From positions 1 to 64,000 of the forward strand of contig NZ_JAQBNR010000033.1 in the NCBI RefSeq assembly GCF_028288465.1: a DNA stretch of 64,000 bases. The letters are read 5' to 3'. Each line of letters starts with the position of its first letter. Positions within the stretch are counted from its first letter, which is position 1. Below, one piece after another: positions 54,242-63,407 of this stretch. A program made the position numbers and the translations under genes. The notes under the pieces are model-generated. The model was not told where the DNA came from, made no database searches, and saw nothing but the letters and a program-made list of their open reading frames with translations. Source of the DNA: Ferruginibacter sp. (lineage in GTDB: Bacteria; Bacteroidota; Bacteroidia; Chitinophagales; Chitinophagaceae).

Positions 54242-54260
54242 GCAACCGGCAGCCCTCTGC

Positions 54261-55367
54261 CTAATTTTTTACAATCGAAGCAATAAACTCATCAAACAAA
54301 TACCGGCTGTCATGTGGACCAGGTGTTGCTTCCGGGTGATATTGTACCGAAAAGGCTGGCTTGTTTTTCATGCGAATGCCTTCAATAGAGTCGTCATTCA
54401 GGTTAAGGTGTGTAATTTCAACGTCAGCCGAAGCTCTTACTGCATCGGGGTTTACACCGAAGCCATGATTTTGTGTAGTGATCTCACTTTTGCCGCTGAT
54501 GATATTTTTTACCGGGTGGTTTAATCCCCTGTGGCCATGATGCATTTTAAAAGTCGGAATGTTGTTGGCCAGTGCCAGTAACTGGTGGCCAAGGCAAATA
54601 CCAAATAAGGGTTTATCCAATGCCAGAATTTGTTTGATTGTTTGCACCGCATAATCCATTGGCGCCGGATCCCCGGGGCCATTGCTAATGAAATAACCAT
54701 TGGGACTAAATGATTCCAGTTCTTCAAAACTAGCTTTGGCGTTGTGTACTTTTACATAAGCACCTCTTTCAACCAAACAGTTCAATATATTTTTCTTGAT
54801 GCCATAATCCAGCACCGCAACCCTGATTTTACTGTCGGGGTCACCGGCAAAATAAGATTCTTTTGTAGAAACTACTGATGCAAGTTCAAGCCCATCCATG
54901 GAAGGTACTTTGTCCAACTCCGTTTTTAATATTTCAAGGTCGGTGATTTCAGATGAGATGATGCAATTCATCGCACCCTGAATGCGAACATGCGCTACGA
55001 GTGCTCTTGTATCCACGTCATCAATTGCTACCACATTTTGTTGTTCAAAATATTGCTGCAGCGATTCATCCGCCATAAAGCGGGAATATTTCTCTTCCAG
55101 GTTTCTGCCGATGATGCCTTTTACCTTTACACCGTCACTTTCCACATCGATTTCTTTAACACCATAATTGCCCACATGCACATTGTTCATGATCAGTATC
55201 TGTCCATAATAACTCGGGTCAGTAAATACTTCCTGGTATCCCGTCATGCCGGTGTTAAAACAAATTTCACCTGTTGTAGTTCCTATCTTACCAAAAGCAT
55301 GGCCGTAAAAAACGGTACCATCTTTAAGTAATAAAATAGCTGATTTTTTATTTATTGTAGCTGCCAT
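54261..55367 (-). CDS. carA: Carbamoyl-phosphate synthase, small subunit
   Basis: The 368-residue glutaminase feeds ammonia to CarB. The N-terminal CPSase domain has ILLLKDGTVFYGHAFGK, GEICFNTGMTGYQEVFTDPSYYGQI; the C-terminal class I amidotransferase domain has the nucleophile Cys in LFGICLGHQLLALA and His/Glu in FSVQYHPEATPGPHDS. CarB is not in the window. It follows the alpha ribosomal operon behind a strong terminator, so it is probably transcribed from its own promoter despite the conserved rplQ-carA order of the phylum. Confidence 0.97.
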   Translation of the reverse strand: MAATINKKSAILLLKDGTVFYGHAFGKIGTTTGEICFNTGMTGYQEVFTDPSYYGQILIMNNVHVGNYGVKEIDVESDGVKVKGIIGRNLEEKYSRFMADESLQQYFEQQNVVAIDDVDTRALVAHVRIQGAMNCIISSEITDLEILKTELDKVPSMDGLELASVVSTKESYFAGDPDSKIRVAVLDYGIKKNILNCLVERGAYVKVHNAKASFEELESFSPNGYFISNGPGDPAPMDYAVQTIKQILALDKPLFGICLGHQLLALANNIPTFKMHHGHRGLNHPVKNIISGKSEITTQNHGFGVNPDAVRASADVEITHLNLNDDSIEGIRMKNKPAFSVQYHPEATPGPHDSRYLFDEFIASIVKN

Positions 55368-55483
55368 TATTTTTCAAAAGTTTTGCAAAGAAAAGGATTC
55401 GGTGATGGATAATGCAATTATTTTTTTCACACTGTGAATTTATCAATTGCTTGTAAAACCCATATTCATTTTTCACAAACCCA

Positions 55484-55513
55484 TAAAAAAGCTCCGATAT
55501 AAATATCGGAGCT
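55484..55513 (-). terminator. Strong terminator at the end of the alpha ribosomal operon
   Basis: AGCTCCGATAT-AA-ATATCGGAGCT is a perfect 11-bp inverted repeat, and the minus strand continues TTTTTTATGG, between rplQ and carA. Confidence 0.85.
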
Positions 55514-55536
55514 ATATGTAATTTTAAAATACTCAT

Positions 55537-56076
55537 TTATGCTTCGGGAGTCGCTTTATCTTCTGAAGTTTCTTCTCCTTTCACTTCCACCGCTTCGTCA
55601 ACTGATGAAGTGTCGGCCGCTTTCTTTTTAGCACCGCCACTACGTCTTGTTTTCTTAGCTGGTTCAGCAGCTGCAGCTTTTACTATACTGTTGCCGTAAA
55701 TCTCATTAAAGTCAACCAGCTCGATCATTGCTACTTCAGCATTGTCACCTGTTCTGGTTCCTAATTTAATGATACGTGTATAACCACCCGGGCGACTTGC
55801 AATTTTAGGAGCTACTACGGTAAACAATTCCTTAACAGCAGCTTTGTCATTGAGGTAGCTAAACACAATACGGTGATTGTGCATAATCTGCTCTTTGGTG
55901 TCTGTATGTTTAGTTTTTGTAATCAATGGCTCAATGTAAGTACGTAAAGCCTTTGCTTTTGCCAATGTAGTAGTGATTCTTTTAAAAGTAATCAGCTGGC
56001 AACCGAGGTTCATCAGCAACGCTTTTCTGTGAGAAGCTGTTCTGCTTAAATTATTATTCTTATTTCCGTGACGCAT
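55537..56076 (-). CDS. rplQ: 50S ribosomal protein L17, with C-terminal extension
   Basis: The 179-residue product has the L17 core ([29 protein letters not shown] and [31 protein letters not shown]), about 115 residues, then a low-complexity tail rich in Lys, Ala and Glu (about 130-179). Such extensions are usual in Bacteroidota. It is the last gene of the infA-rplQ group, 107 bp after rpoA, and is followed by the strong terminator. Confidence 0.97.
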   Translation of the reverse strand: MRHGNKNNNLSRTASHRKALLMNLGCQLITFKRITTTLAKAKALRTYIEPLITKTKHTDTKEQIMHNHRIVFSYLNDKAAVKELFTVVAPKIASRPGGYTRIIKLGTRTGDNAEVAMIELVDFNEIYGNSIVKAAAAEPAKKTRRSGGAKKKAADTSSVDEAVEVKGEETSEDKATPEA

Positions 56077-56183
56077 GACATTGTTGTTTTAAAATTCGGT
56101 TATACCGTGTCAGGATTTATAACCTACTCAATTATTAAATTCGTATACTTCCTAATTCAAAATTCGTGTTTAGCTGACTGCTA

Positions 56184-57179
56184 TTATTCGTCATCCAATT
56201 TCAGCTTGCTCAAATCCATTCCAAAACCTAAGCCTCTTTCAATCAGCACCTGTTCAATTTCACTTAAAGATTTTTGGCCAAAGTTTCTGAATTTCATCAG
56301 GTCTTCCTGTTCGTACTGAACAAGTTCGCTCAATGAATTGATTTTTGCAGCTTTCAAACAGTTAAAGGCACGTACAGAAAGATCCAGGTCTTCCAATGGT
56401 GTCTTCAGCACTTTACGCAATTGTAAAGTTTGTTCGTCAACCAGGTCTTCTTTCTTATCTTCTTTGGTATCAAAAGTGATGTTTTCATCAGTAATGATCA
56501 TCAAATGCTGAATCAAAATACGGCTGGCTTGTTTTACCGCTTCTTCCGGGTGAATAGTACCATCTGTAACCACTTCCATGATTAATTTTTCGAAATCCGT
56601 GCGTTGTTCAACACGGGTATTTTCGATGGTATATTTTACATTTTTGATGGGCGTATAAATCGCATCCACCGCAATGTATCCAAAATGCGTGCTCTTATCC
56701 TGGTTGTCTTCTGCAGGTACATAACCCCGGCCCTTGCCGATGGTAATTTCGATATCCAGTTTAGCGCTGCTGTCCATTACGCAAAGCACCAGTTCAGGAT
56801 TCATTACTTCAAAAGACAAGGAAGCTTCACCGATGTTACCGGCAGTAAGCTCTGTTTTATTTTTAATAGAAAGCGTGATTTTTTCACTGCTCACTTCATG
56901 ATCAACCTTCTTTTTAAAACGAACCTGCTTAAGGTTAAGGATTATTTCGGTTACATCCTCTGTAATACCTTTGATGGTTGCAAACTCATGATCAGCACCA
57001 ACAATGTTGATACCGATGATTGCATAACCTTCCAGGGAGTTTAATAAAACCCTGCGAAGAGCGTTACCAATAGTTACACCATAACCAGGTTCAAGCGGGC
57101 GAAATTCAAATTGTGCTTCAAAGTCATTTGCTTTTTGCAGAACAATTTTATCGGGCTTAACAAAATTTAAAATGGCCAT
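56184..57179 (-). CDS. rpoA: DNA-directed RNA polymerase, alpha subunit
   Basis: The 331-residue product has both alpha domains. The N-terminal dimerisation domain carries FEFRPLEPGYGVTIGNALRRVLLNSLEGYAI (about 26-56), and the C-terminal domain, bound by activators and UP elements, contains LDLSVRAFNCLKAAKINSLSELV...LMKFRNFGQKSLSEIEQVL (about 265-315). Alpha dimer formation starts RNA polymerase assembly. It sits between rpsD and rplQ as in most bacteria, with a dispersed repeat in the rpsD-rpoA gap. Confidence 0.98.
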   Translation of the reverse strand: MAILNFVKPDKIVLQKANDFEAQFEFRPLEPGYGVTIGNALRRVLLNSLEGYAIIGINIVGADHEFATIKGITEDVTEIILNLKQVRFKKKVDHEVSSEKITLSIKNKTELTAGNIGEASLSFEVMNPELVLCVMDSSAKLDIEITIGKGRGYVPAEDNQDKSTHFGYIAVDAIYTPIKNVKYTIENTRVEQRTDFEKLIMEVVTDGTIHPEEAVKQASRILIQHLMIITDENITFDTKEDKKEDLVDEQTLQLRKVLKTPLEDLDLSVRAFNCLKAAKINSLSELVQYEQEDLMKFRNFGQKSLSEIEQVLIERGLGFGMDLSKLKLDDE

Positions 57180-57225
57180 TTGTATTTTGTTGTTTTAATG
57201 TTTAAAATTTGTTTGACGGGCATTT

Positions 57226-57280
57226 TTGCTTTGCTCATCATCGTTGTGTCACTCACTTGTACTTTTATCGCTTTCATCAA
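57226..57280 (+). repeat. Dispersed intergenic repeat copy C (rpsD-rpoA gap)
   Basis: CATCATCGTTGTGTCACTCA followed by CTTGTACTTT. It matches the copy in the ilvN-ilvC gap in GTTGTGTCACTC and resembles the A and D copies at the CTTGTAC end. Confidence 0.55.
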
Positions 57281-57308
57281 CCGTTCACGGTAACCGAAAC
57301 AATTAATA

Positions 57309-57914
57309 TTACTTAGAGTACAATTCCACAATCAGCTGCTCCTTAATATTTTCAGGAACACTTTCTCTTTCAGGATATGCAATGAAAGTACCTTTCAATT
57401 CAGTTTCGTTAAAATCGATCCAGTTGAATTTAGTATTTTTTCCACGAACATTACCAGTAATAGAAGTATTAACAGCACTCTTGTTTTTCAATCCAACAGT
57501 TTCACCTGGTTTCAATGAATAAGAAGGAACGTTTAATACATCACCGTTAACAGTGATGTGCTTATGACTAACCAGCTGACGTGCAGCCTGGCGGCTTGGC
57601 GCAATACCCATACGAAACACCACATTATCCAAACGGGCTTCCAGTAATTTAATCAGGTTTTCACCAGTAACACCTTTCTTTCTTGCAGCTTCATCAAATG
57701 TTTTGCGGAACTGTTTTTCCAGCAAACCATAAGTATATTTTGCTTTTTGTTTTTCACGTAACTGTAAAGCGTATTCGCCTAAAGTTTTGCGTTTGCGGTT
57801 TGCTCCGTGCATTCCCGGAGGGTTACTGTTTTTAGTTAACCACTTTCCGTTTCCTGTAATAGGCTCTCCGAAAATTCTGGAGATCTTTGTTTTTGGGCCT
57901 GTGTACCTTGCCAT
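57309..57914 (-). CDS. rpsD: 30S ribosomal protein S4
   Basis: The 201-residue primary 16S-binding protein starts MARYTGPKTKISRIFGEPITG. The RNA-binding S4 domain includes VVFRMGIAPSRQAARQLVSHKHITVNGDVLNVPSYSLKPG (about 105-145). No zinc-binding Cys cluster is present near the N-terminus, so it is a Cys-minus form. It lies 129 bp upstream of rpoA and 153 bp after rpsK; the latter gap has a TGCAACATT/AATGTTGCA hairpin (57943-57976). Confidence 0.98.
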   Translation of the reverse strand: MARYTGPKTKISRIFGEPITGNGKWLTKNSNPPGMHGANRKRKTLGEYALQLREKQKAKYTYGLLEKQFRKTFDEAARKKGVTGENLIKLLEARLDNVVFRMGIAPSRQAARQLVSHKHITVNGDVLNVPSYSLKPGETVGLKNKSAVNTSITGNVRGKNTKFNWIDFNETELKGTFIAYPERESVPENIKEQLIVELYSK

Positions 57915-58067
57915 AATTATAAAGTTGATTTTTTAGTGACGATGCAACATTAAAAAATCGTAAAATAAATGTTGCACCCGTTGATAAAATTATGTTAGAA
58001 CAGCTAATGTTTCATTTGATGATATCTTCAAAATCAGACATCATTAAATGTGACATCAGACATAGTG

Positions 58068-58475
58068 TTATACTCTTCTTTTCTTTGGAGGACGGCAGCC
58101 ATTGTGTGGTAAAGGCGTAACATCCTTGATCATGTTAATCTCAATACCAGACTGAGACAAAGACCTGATAGCACCTTCGCGGCCTGAACCTGGTCCTTTT
58201 ACAAATACATCCACTCTTTTCAAACCTGCGTCCATAGCAACTTTCGCTGCATCGGCACCAGCCATCTGGGCTGCATAGGGTGTATTCTTTTTGCTACCTT
58301 TAAAACCCATTTTACCAGCACTTGACCATGAAATAACCTGGCCATTTTTGTTGGTTAAACTGATAATAATGTTGTTGAAACTTGCAACGATGTGAGCATC
58401 TCCGTAGCTATCTACTTTTACTACTCTTTTTTTTGCGGCTGCTTTTGCGCTTTGAGCCTTTTGTGCTTTTGCCAT
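58068..58475 (-). CDS. rpsK: 30S ribosomal protein S11
   Basis: The 135-residue product has a Lys/Ala-rich N-terminus then the S11 core: [48 protein letters not shown] (about 26-72) and [44 protein letters not shown]. It sits on the 30S platform near S6, S18 and the mRNA exit. It is separated from rpsM by a terminator-like hairpin, which may tune its level relative to S13. Confidence 0.98.
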   Translation of the reverse strand: MAKAQKAQSAKAAAKKRVVKVDSYGDAHIVASFNNIIISLTNKNGQVISWSSAGKMGFKGSKKNTPYAAQMAGADAAKVAMDAGLKRVDVFVKGPGSGREGAIRSLSQSGIEINMIKDVTPLPHNGCRPPKKRRV

Positions 58476-58591
58476 AATAACTTAAATAGGTAATCTTTTA
58501 AATAATGAAATCCCTGTTGTACAAGGACTGATCAAACCCTCCTGCTGACTTATAAGCTATCCGGCGTTTGTTCAATTGTGTTTAAGTCTGT

Positions 58592-58626
58592 AAAAACTGA
58601 TACCAGGTAAGTGCTACCTGGTATCA
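58592..58626 (-). terminator. Terminator-like hairpin between rpsM and rpsK
   Basis: TGATACCAGGTA-(AGTGC)-TACCTGGTATCA forms a perfect 12-bp stem with a 5-nt loop. On the minus strand it is followed by G then five T. It looks like an intrinsic terminator, yet lies within a ribosomal operon, so partial termination or RNA processing is likely. Confidence 0.7.
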
Positions 58627-58631
58627 ATTAA

Positions 58632-59012
58632 TTATTTTTTAGCAACTTTCTTCTTGCCGGCAACTGTCTTACGTTTGCCCTTACGGGTACGGCTGTTGGT
58701 ACGGGTACGCTGACCACGTAATGGCAATCCTTTACGGTGACGCAAACCACGATAGCAGGCGATATCAAGCAAACGCTTAATGTTCATCTGCACTTCACTG
58801 CGTAAAGCACCTTCGGTTTTAAACTCACTGTTAATTACGTTACGAATGGCAGTCTGTTCTTCATCATTCCACTCATTCACTTTTTTATCATAGCTTATAG
58901 AAGCTTTGTCTAAAATATACTGAGCAGTAGAACGACCGATACCATATATATAGGTAAGTCCGATTTCGCCTCTTTTGTTTTTTGGTAAATCTATACCGGC
59001 AATACGAGCCAT
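58632..59012 (-). CDS. rpsM: 30S ribosomal protein S13
   Basis: The 126-residue product starts [34 protein letters not shown] and has the helix-turn-helix-like S13 region. The C-terminal basic tail ([23 protein letters not shown]) contacts P-site tRNA. It lies 58 bp after rpmJ and leads toward the rpsM-rpsK hairpin. Confidence 0.98.
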   Translation of the reverse strand: MARIAGIDLPKNKRGEIGLTYIYGIGRSTAQYILDKASISYDKKVNEWNDEEQTAIRNVINSEFKTEGALRSEVQMNIKRLLDIACYRGLRHRKGLPLRGQRTRTNSRTRKGKRKTVAGKKKVAKK

Positions 59013-59070
59013 AATTTGATTAGTTTGTTAATGTGTTGATTGGTTTTACATGGCTTTCACCATTATCAAT

Positions 59071-59187
59071 TTATCCCTGTCTTTGTTTAAAACGTGGATT
59101 TTTTTTGTTGATCACGAACAGTACACCTTTTCTGCGTACAATTTTGCAATCAACACTTCTCTTTTTAATGGAAGCTTTAACCTTCAT
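59071..59187 (-). CDS. rpmJ: 50S ribosomal protein L36
   Basis: A 38-residue protein, [20 protein letters not shown] followed by [18 protein letters not shown], located between infA and rpsM as expected. It has a single Cys rather than the Cys4/Cys3His zinc pattern, so it is a zinc-free form. Its two terminal patches are rich in Lys and Arg for rRNA binding. Confidence 0.95.
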   Translation of the reverse strand: MKVKASIKKRSVDCKIVRRKGVLFVINKKNPRFKQRQG

Positions 59188-59215
59188 CTTGTTAATTTTT
59201 ATTTATTAGTACCTG

Positions 59216-59434
59216 TTATTTATACCTGAAAATTATTCTTCCCCTTGTCAAATCATACGGACTCATTTCTACGCCTACCTTATCTCCCGGTAAAATTCTG
59301 ATATAGTGCATCCGCATTTTACCTGAAATAGTTGCCAGTATTTCGTGTCCGTTTTCAAGCTTAACTTTGAACATAGCATTGCTCAGCGCTTCTAAAATTG
59401 TACCGTCTTGTTTAATGAGTGCTTGCTTTGCCAT
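59216..59434 (-). CDS. infA: Translation initiation factor IF-1
   Basis: The 72-residue OB-fold protein, [20 protein letters not shown]..., has the conserved [51 protein letters not shown] pattern in parts. It blocks the A site during initiation. It is the first gene of this run in the window; a TATCTTTG promoter element lies 15 bp upstream of its ATG, supporting a start of transcription here rather than read-through from secY-type genes. Confidence 0.98.
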   Translation of the reverse strand: MAKQALIKQDGTILEALSNAMFKVKLENGHEILATISGKMRMHYIRILPGDKVGVEMSPYDLTRGRIIFRYK

Positions 59435-59448
59435 ATATTTTGGGAGCG

Positions 59449-59456
59449 CAAAGATA
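59449..59456 (-). promoter_or_regulatory. Bacteroidota -7 element upstream of infA
   Basis: TATCTTTG on the minus strand, 15 bp before the infA ATG. No good -33 TTTG at the ideal spacing; promoter strength is uncertain. Confidence 0.5.
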
Positions 59457-59520
59457 AGAGGATTATTTCAATTATTATTAAAATAATCAGATATTTACCT
59501 TTTAAAAACAATTTTTCCCC

Positions 59521-60198
59521 ATGAAAAAGATCATTTTTGGCTTATTGGTTGTTTGCAGTGGAATTGCTGCCTGTAAAAAAGATACTGTCACCTCTCCAGC
59601 TGATACTGTCAAATATATGAGTTTTACCGCAAACAGCTCATGGAATTATGCGCTAACAGACAATCTAACGGCGGTTACAACTAACTATACGATTACCTCT
59701 ACCGACCGTGACAGTACAATTAATAGCAAAGCATACCATGTATTTACTAACAGCGGCGGAGCCAACCAGTATTATTTTCTTTCAGGGAGTGATTATTATA
59801 ATTTTCAAAACCTGCCCGCGACTTTAAGCGGCAATTTATTTGAAAATATTTATTTAAAAGATAATGCGGCAGCGGGTACTTCCTGGAGCCAGAATTATTC
59901 AGTGACGACCTCAGGCGTTCCGCTTACCATAACCATCGTGAATACCATTGCTGAAAAGGGAATCAGCAAAACAGTTAACAATATTGCCTACACGGATGTC
60001 ACTCATGTCATGTCTACAATTGCAGTTTCGGCATTTGGAATACCACTGCCTGCTTCAGCCATTACAAGCGATGTACAAAGTTTTTATGCCAAAAAATATG
60101 GCCTTATACAGTCAGTCAATAAAATCAATATTAACTACAGCGGCATTGTCAGCAATACAGATCAGCAAACTATTTTAAAGTCTGCTGATATAAAATAA
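59521..60198 (+). CDS. Putative lipoprotein, unknown function
   Basis: The 225-residue product has a lipoprotein signal: MKKIIFGLLVVCSGIAAC, with Cys18 as the lipidated residue in GIAAC, followed by KKDTVTSPADT. The mature part is Thr/Ser/Asn-rich beta-structured sequence (YYFLSGSDYYNFQNLP, SKTVNNIAYTDVTHVMSTIAV) and contains no motif I recognise. It is exported to the periplasmic side of the outer or inner membrane. It diverges from infA and converges with the hypothetical gene downstream, separated by a shared terminator. Confidence 0.8.
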   Translation: MKKIIFGLLVVCSGIAACKKDTVTSPADTVKYMSFTANSSWNYALTDNLTAVTTNYTITSTDRDSTINSKAYHVFTNSGGANQYYFLSGSDYYNFQNLPATLSGNLFENIYLKDNAAAGTSWSQNYSVTTSGVPLTITIVNTIAEKGISKTVNNIAYTDVTHVMSTIAVSAFGIPLPASAITSDVQSFYAKKYGLIQSVNKININYSGIVSNTDQQTILKSADIK

Positions 60199-60272
60199 CA
60201 TTCAATTGCAGGCATCCAGCCAGAAGTTTGTGATGGTCTGGGAAGGTTCCCGGGTATTTCGGAATTATGCAA

Positions 60273-60308
60273 AAAAAGAAAAGGTTGCGAATGCAACCTT
60301 TTCTTTTT
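60273..60308. terminator. Bidirectional intrinsic terminator
   Basis: AAGGTTGC-(GAAT)-GCAACCTT with A-runs before and T-runs after it, between the convergent lipoprotein gene and the following minus-strand gene. Confidence 0.85.
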
Positions 60309-60318
60309 AATTTAAGTA

Positions 60319-60726
60319 TTAACTAAATACTTCATCATTCAGATGAACTTTAGTCATTTCATAAAAATGGTTCTGCAACTGGTGAACACTTAACGGCTGA
60401 ATGATATGTCTTCTTTCATCTCGGTACCATATTTCCATATTGGAGAATTCACCCTTAGAATGCAATAAAATCCGAAAAGCACCTTTCATAAATTTTACAC
60501 TGCCGTCTTCGTTTTCCTGCTTTGTGAATTTGAGCCGGGCTAATTGGTCCTCATCAAGGGGAATAGGTTGCAGCTGGCTGGTCTCAAACCAAAACTCCTG
60601 CGTTCCTGTATCAACACATACCTGTTTTTCGTCTCCGTTCAGGTCAGTTACTTCTCCCTGTAATATATCGCCGTCGTTATCGGCCATCAGGTAATCACCT
60701 ACTTTAATGTCGTGGAATTTTATCAT
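60319..60726 (-). CDS. Conserved hypothetical protein (Bacteroidota)
   Basis: The 135-residue acidic soluble protein begins MIKFHDIKVGDYLMADNDGD and has no signal peptide. The N-terminal 60 residues look like a small beta-barrel (VGDYLMADNDGDILQGEVTDLN...QVCVDTGTQEFWF), such as an SH3-like or KOW-like fold. The C-terminal part reads like a helical domain (PLSVHQLQNHFYEMTKVHLNDEVFS). I do not know its function. It is a single-gene unit ending at the shared terminator. Confidence 0.75.
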   Translation of the reverse strand: MIKFHDIKVGDYLMADNDGDILQGEVTDLNGDEKQVCVDTGTQEFWFETSQLQPIPLDEDQLARLKFTKQENEDGSVKFMKGAFRILLHSKGEFSNMEIWYRDERRHIIQPLSVHQLQNHFYEMTKVHLNDEVFS

Positions 60727-60826
60727 GGCAAATTATTTTTTATTATTAAACAATTTACCACTTTTTAGAAAATAATGTGCCATCATCTTAAAAAATAGAA
60801 GAAAATGATTTCGGGGCAATTTTATA

Positions 60827-61741
60827 TTACAGTACCATTATTTTTCTTGTCTCCTTTTTTCCGGCCAGACTAAAAATTACGTTGTAGGTACCTTTTTGTA
60901 AATCGCATACATGCAGATGGCCATTATTTAAGCCGTAAAACGCTGCCAGTTTGGTTTTTACAACAACCTTCCCCGACATATTTACCACAGTTACATCCAT
61001 TATACCCCTTTTATCCGCATTAAATTTTAGCTGCACCTGGCCCGGTCTTGAAATGGGATTCGGACTCAGGCTTACAATCAGATCCTGCTTTACTGCTGCG
61101 TTATTGCGCAGCATTTTTATCGGGGAAAAGGTTTCCCTTCCATCCATGTCTACAGTTACTATTTCGTAATACAAATATTTATTGATATTCCCCAGGTCGG
61201 TATCTATAAAATTGTACGATTGCGGCGTGTTTGAATTACCAGCCGCTTCTACCCTTCCTACTTCATAAAAACTGGTAGCGTCTGTGCTTTTCCTGATAGA
61301 AAAATAATCAGTATGCTGTTCTGAAAACGTTTGCCATTGTACCAGTGCTTTGTCGTCTGCGTTTGAAACAGCAAACGACCCGAACTGTATGGGCAAAACA
61401 CTACTGACAGTAATGGTACCCTGCATACCGAATGCAAAATGCGGCGTACAGCCATATAAATAGGTTCCGGGAACAGTAACAATATAACTGAAAGTAGTGG
61501 CGGTTGATGTCATCGGCGCATCCCATTCAGCGGCACCCGCTGGCAGAGAAGTGCCAGGCAAACCACTACCGCAGGTGGTGGTATGAAAACCAATGACCCA
61601 GTTAAATTTAATTTCATCACCCACCACAGCATTGACTGTTGCAGGATTAAAAGTGTTATTGGCAACTGAAACATTCCAGATGGTAGCATTGGCGGAGCCA
61701 CATAGCAACATCGCCAGTATGGCAGTGTAAAAAAATTTCAT
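60827..61741 (-). CDS. Exported cupredoxin-domain protein with T9SS sorting domain
   Basis: The 304-residue product has a signal peptide (MKFFYTAILAMLLCGSANA), then a plastocyanin-like domain (about 20-115). The blue-copper ligands are complete: His53 in GFHTTTC, and Cys98, His101 and Met106 in YGCTPHFAFGM, spaced as in plastocyanin. A fibronectin-like middle part follows, and the C-terminus (about 225-304; VSLSPNPISRPGQ...KGTYNVIFSL...RKIMVL) is a Por sorting domain. It should be a surface or secreted copper electron carrier or copper-binding protein. Its partner is unknown. Confidence 0.88.
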   Translation of the reverse strand: MKFFYTAILAMLLCGSANATIWNVSVANNTFNPATVNAVVGDEIKFNWVIGFHTTTCGSGLPGTSLPAGAAEWDAPMTSTATTFSYIVTVPGTYLYGCTPHFAFGMQGTITVSSVLPIQFGSFAVSNADDKALVQWQTFSEQHTDYFSIRKSTDATSFYEVGRVEAAGNSNTPQSYNFIDTDLGNINKYLYYEIVTVDMDGRETFSPIKMLRNNAAVKQDLIVSLSPNPISRPGQVQLKFNADKRGIMDVTVVNMSGKVVVKTKLAAFYGLNNGHLHVCDLQKGTYNVIFSLAGKKETRKIMVL

Positions 61742-61946
61742 GATTTTGATTGTTTTAATGATTGTAAAAGGAGGATGGTTTTATAATCGAAAAAAAACAT
61801 ATCATGGTTGCTTGATTTTTTAAAATTTTTGCAAAAAATCTGTGGTTGATTAAGGTGTGAGGTAGGATGATGCCGCAGGCTGCAAATCAACGGGTACAAT
61901 ACTTTGAGACAGAATTTGTTTCGGAGTTGCAGCGCCAGGGATAGGA

Positions 61947-62019
61947 GCAAGTACCCCGTAAAGCGCCGTAAAATTTTCGTGCTTCAGCCCCAGTAACCAA
62001 GGCGCTGCGGAGTACTTGC
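61947..62019. repeat. Long hairpin element in the cupredoxin-hmgA gap
   Basis: GCAAGTAC and GTACTTGC pair exactly; inner arms CCG/CGG and GCGCC/GGCGC extend the stem around a 33-nt loop. It lies downstream of hmgA and may be a REP-like element or a structured RNA. Confidence 0.5.
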
Positions 62020-62078
62020 GTATAGCCGGCCCGGGCGCACTTCAAATTCAAAAGTTTAAGGTAAAAATTAAAAAAAAT

Positions 62079-63236
62079 CTATTCGGCCCAACTCATTACG
62101 TATCCCTCATTTTCAATTTCCAGGGCGGTGGTGGTTAATTGCAGAGGGTGAAAAGTGTCGATCATTACTGCCAGTTCGTTGGTTTGTTTGGCGCCGATAC
62201 TTTTTTGCACGGCTCCCGGATGCGGACCATGAGGAATTCCGCCCGGATGCAGGTTGATCATTCCCCGGGTGACGTGTTTGCGGCTCATAAAATCGCCATC
62301 CACATAATACAACATTTCATCGCTGTCAATATTGCTATGATTGTAGGGCGCCGGGATCGAATCGGGATGATAATCGAATAATCGCGGCACAAAGGAACAT
62401 ACCACAAAATTATGCGCTTCAAAAGTTTGGTGTACAGGTGGCGGCTGATGCACTCTTCCTGTAATAGGCTCAAAGTCGTGAATGGAAAATGCAAACGGGT
62501 AGCAGCAGCCGTCCCACCCGACTACGTCAAAAGGATGGTGATGATAATGGATGCCGTACAGCATGCCCCTCTTTTTTGTTTTGATTAAAAAATCCCCGGT
62601 GGCGTCATGCGCCTTCAAATTTGCAGGTGGCCGTATATCCCTTTCGCAGTAAGGGGAATGCTCCAGCAACTGTCCATAAGGGCTGAGGTATTTTTTAGGA
62701 TAACGAATGGGGCTAAATGATTCAACAATCAGCAACCGGTTATCGGTGGATGAAAAATGTATCTGGTAAATCGTACCTCTTGGTATAACCAGGTAATCCC
62801 CATAGCCAAAATTAATGTCGCCATACATGGTTTGCAAAACGCCGCCGCCTTCGTGAACGAAAATTAATTCATCAGCGTCCGCATTTTTATAAAAATAACT
62901 GCCCATACTCAATTGGGGAGCCGATAACACAATATAGCAATCATTATTTACCAGTACCGGTTTACGGCTTTGTAAAAAATCTTTTTCGGGTTGAATATTA
63001 AAGCCTTCAAAACTGCGGTGCTGCAGCATTTTTTCTTCGGCAATGATAGGTTGCACATTCACCGGTTTATCTGTTTTAATAATTTGCGTGGGCGGATAAT
63101 GGTGATACAACAACGAATAGTCATTGCTGAAACCTTCTGTTGAAAACAATTGTTCTGCATACAAACCGCCGTCCGGCTTGCGAAACTGCGTATGGCGTTT
63201 ATGCGGAATATTTCCTAAGCTATGGTAGTGGGGCAT
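62079..63236 (-). CDS. hmgA: Homogentisate 1,2-dioxygenase
   Basis: The 385-residue enzyme cleaves the homogentisate ring to maleylacetoacetate in tyrosine and phenylalanine breakdown. Evidence: MPHYHSLGNIPHKRHTQFRKPDGGLYAEQLF at the N-terminus; PYNHSNIDSDEMLYYVDGDF, providing the iron-ligand His and Glu; and HPGGIPHGPHPG, the second iron-ligand His region. It is a shorter form than the human enzyme, as usual in Bacteroidota. It is a single-gene unit here, without hydroxyphenylpyruvate dioxygenase or fumarylacetoacetase next to it. Confidence 0.93.
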   Translation of the reverse strand: MPHYHSLGNIPHKRHTQFRKPDGGLYAEQLFSTEGFSNDYSLLYHHYPPTQIIKTDKPVNVQPIIAEEKMLQHRSFEGFNIQPEKDFLQSRKPVLVNNDCYIVLSAPQLSMGSYFYKNADADELIFVHEGGGVLQTMYGDINFGYGDYLVIPRGTIYQIHFSSTDNRLLIVESFSPIRYPKKYLSPYGQLLEHSPYCERDIRPPANLKAHDATGDFLIKTKKRGMLYGIHYHHHPFDVVGWDGCCYPFAFSIHDFEPITGRVHQPPPVHQTFEAHNFVVCSFVPRLFDYHPDSIPAPYNHSNIDSDEMLYYVDGDFMSRKHVTRGMINLHPGGIPHGPHPGAVQKSIGAKQTNELAVMIDTFHPLQLTTTALEIENEGYVMSWAE

Positions 63237-63407
63237 CGTTATCGGAATTTAACTGTGGTATAATTTTAAATTGCCTGTTAAAATTGGTTGTTTGATGAAG
63301 AAATCAATTTTCATTGTTTATGGAACCGTCGGATAGCAGAACAATGGCATGCCTGATTTTGTATTGTGCAATCTTAATATCAAATTTACATTTTTAAACC
63401 CATTTAG

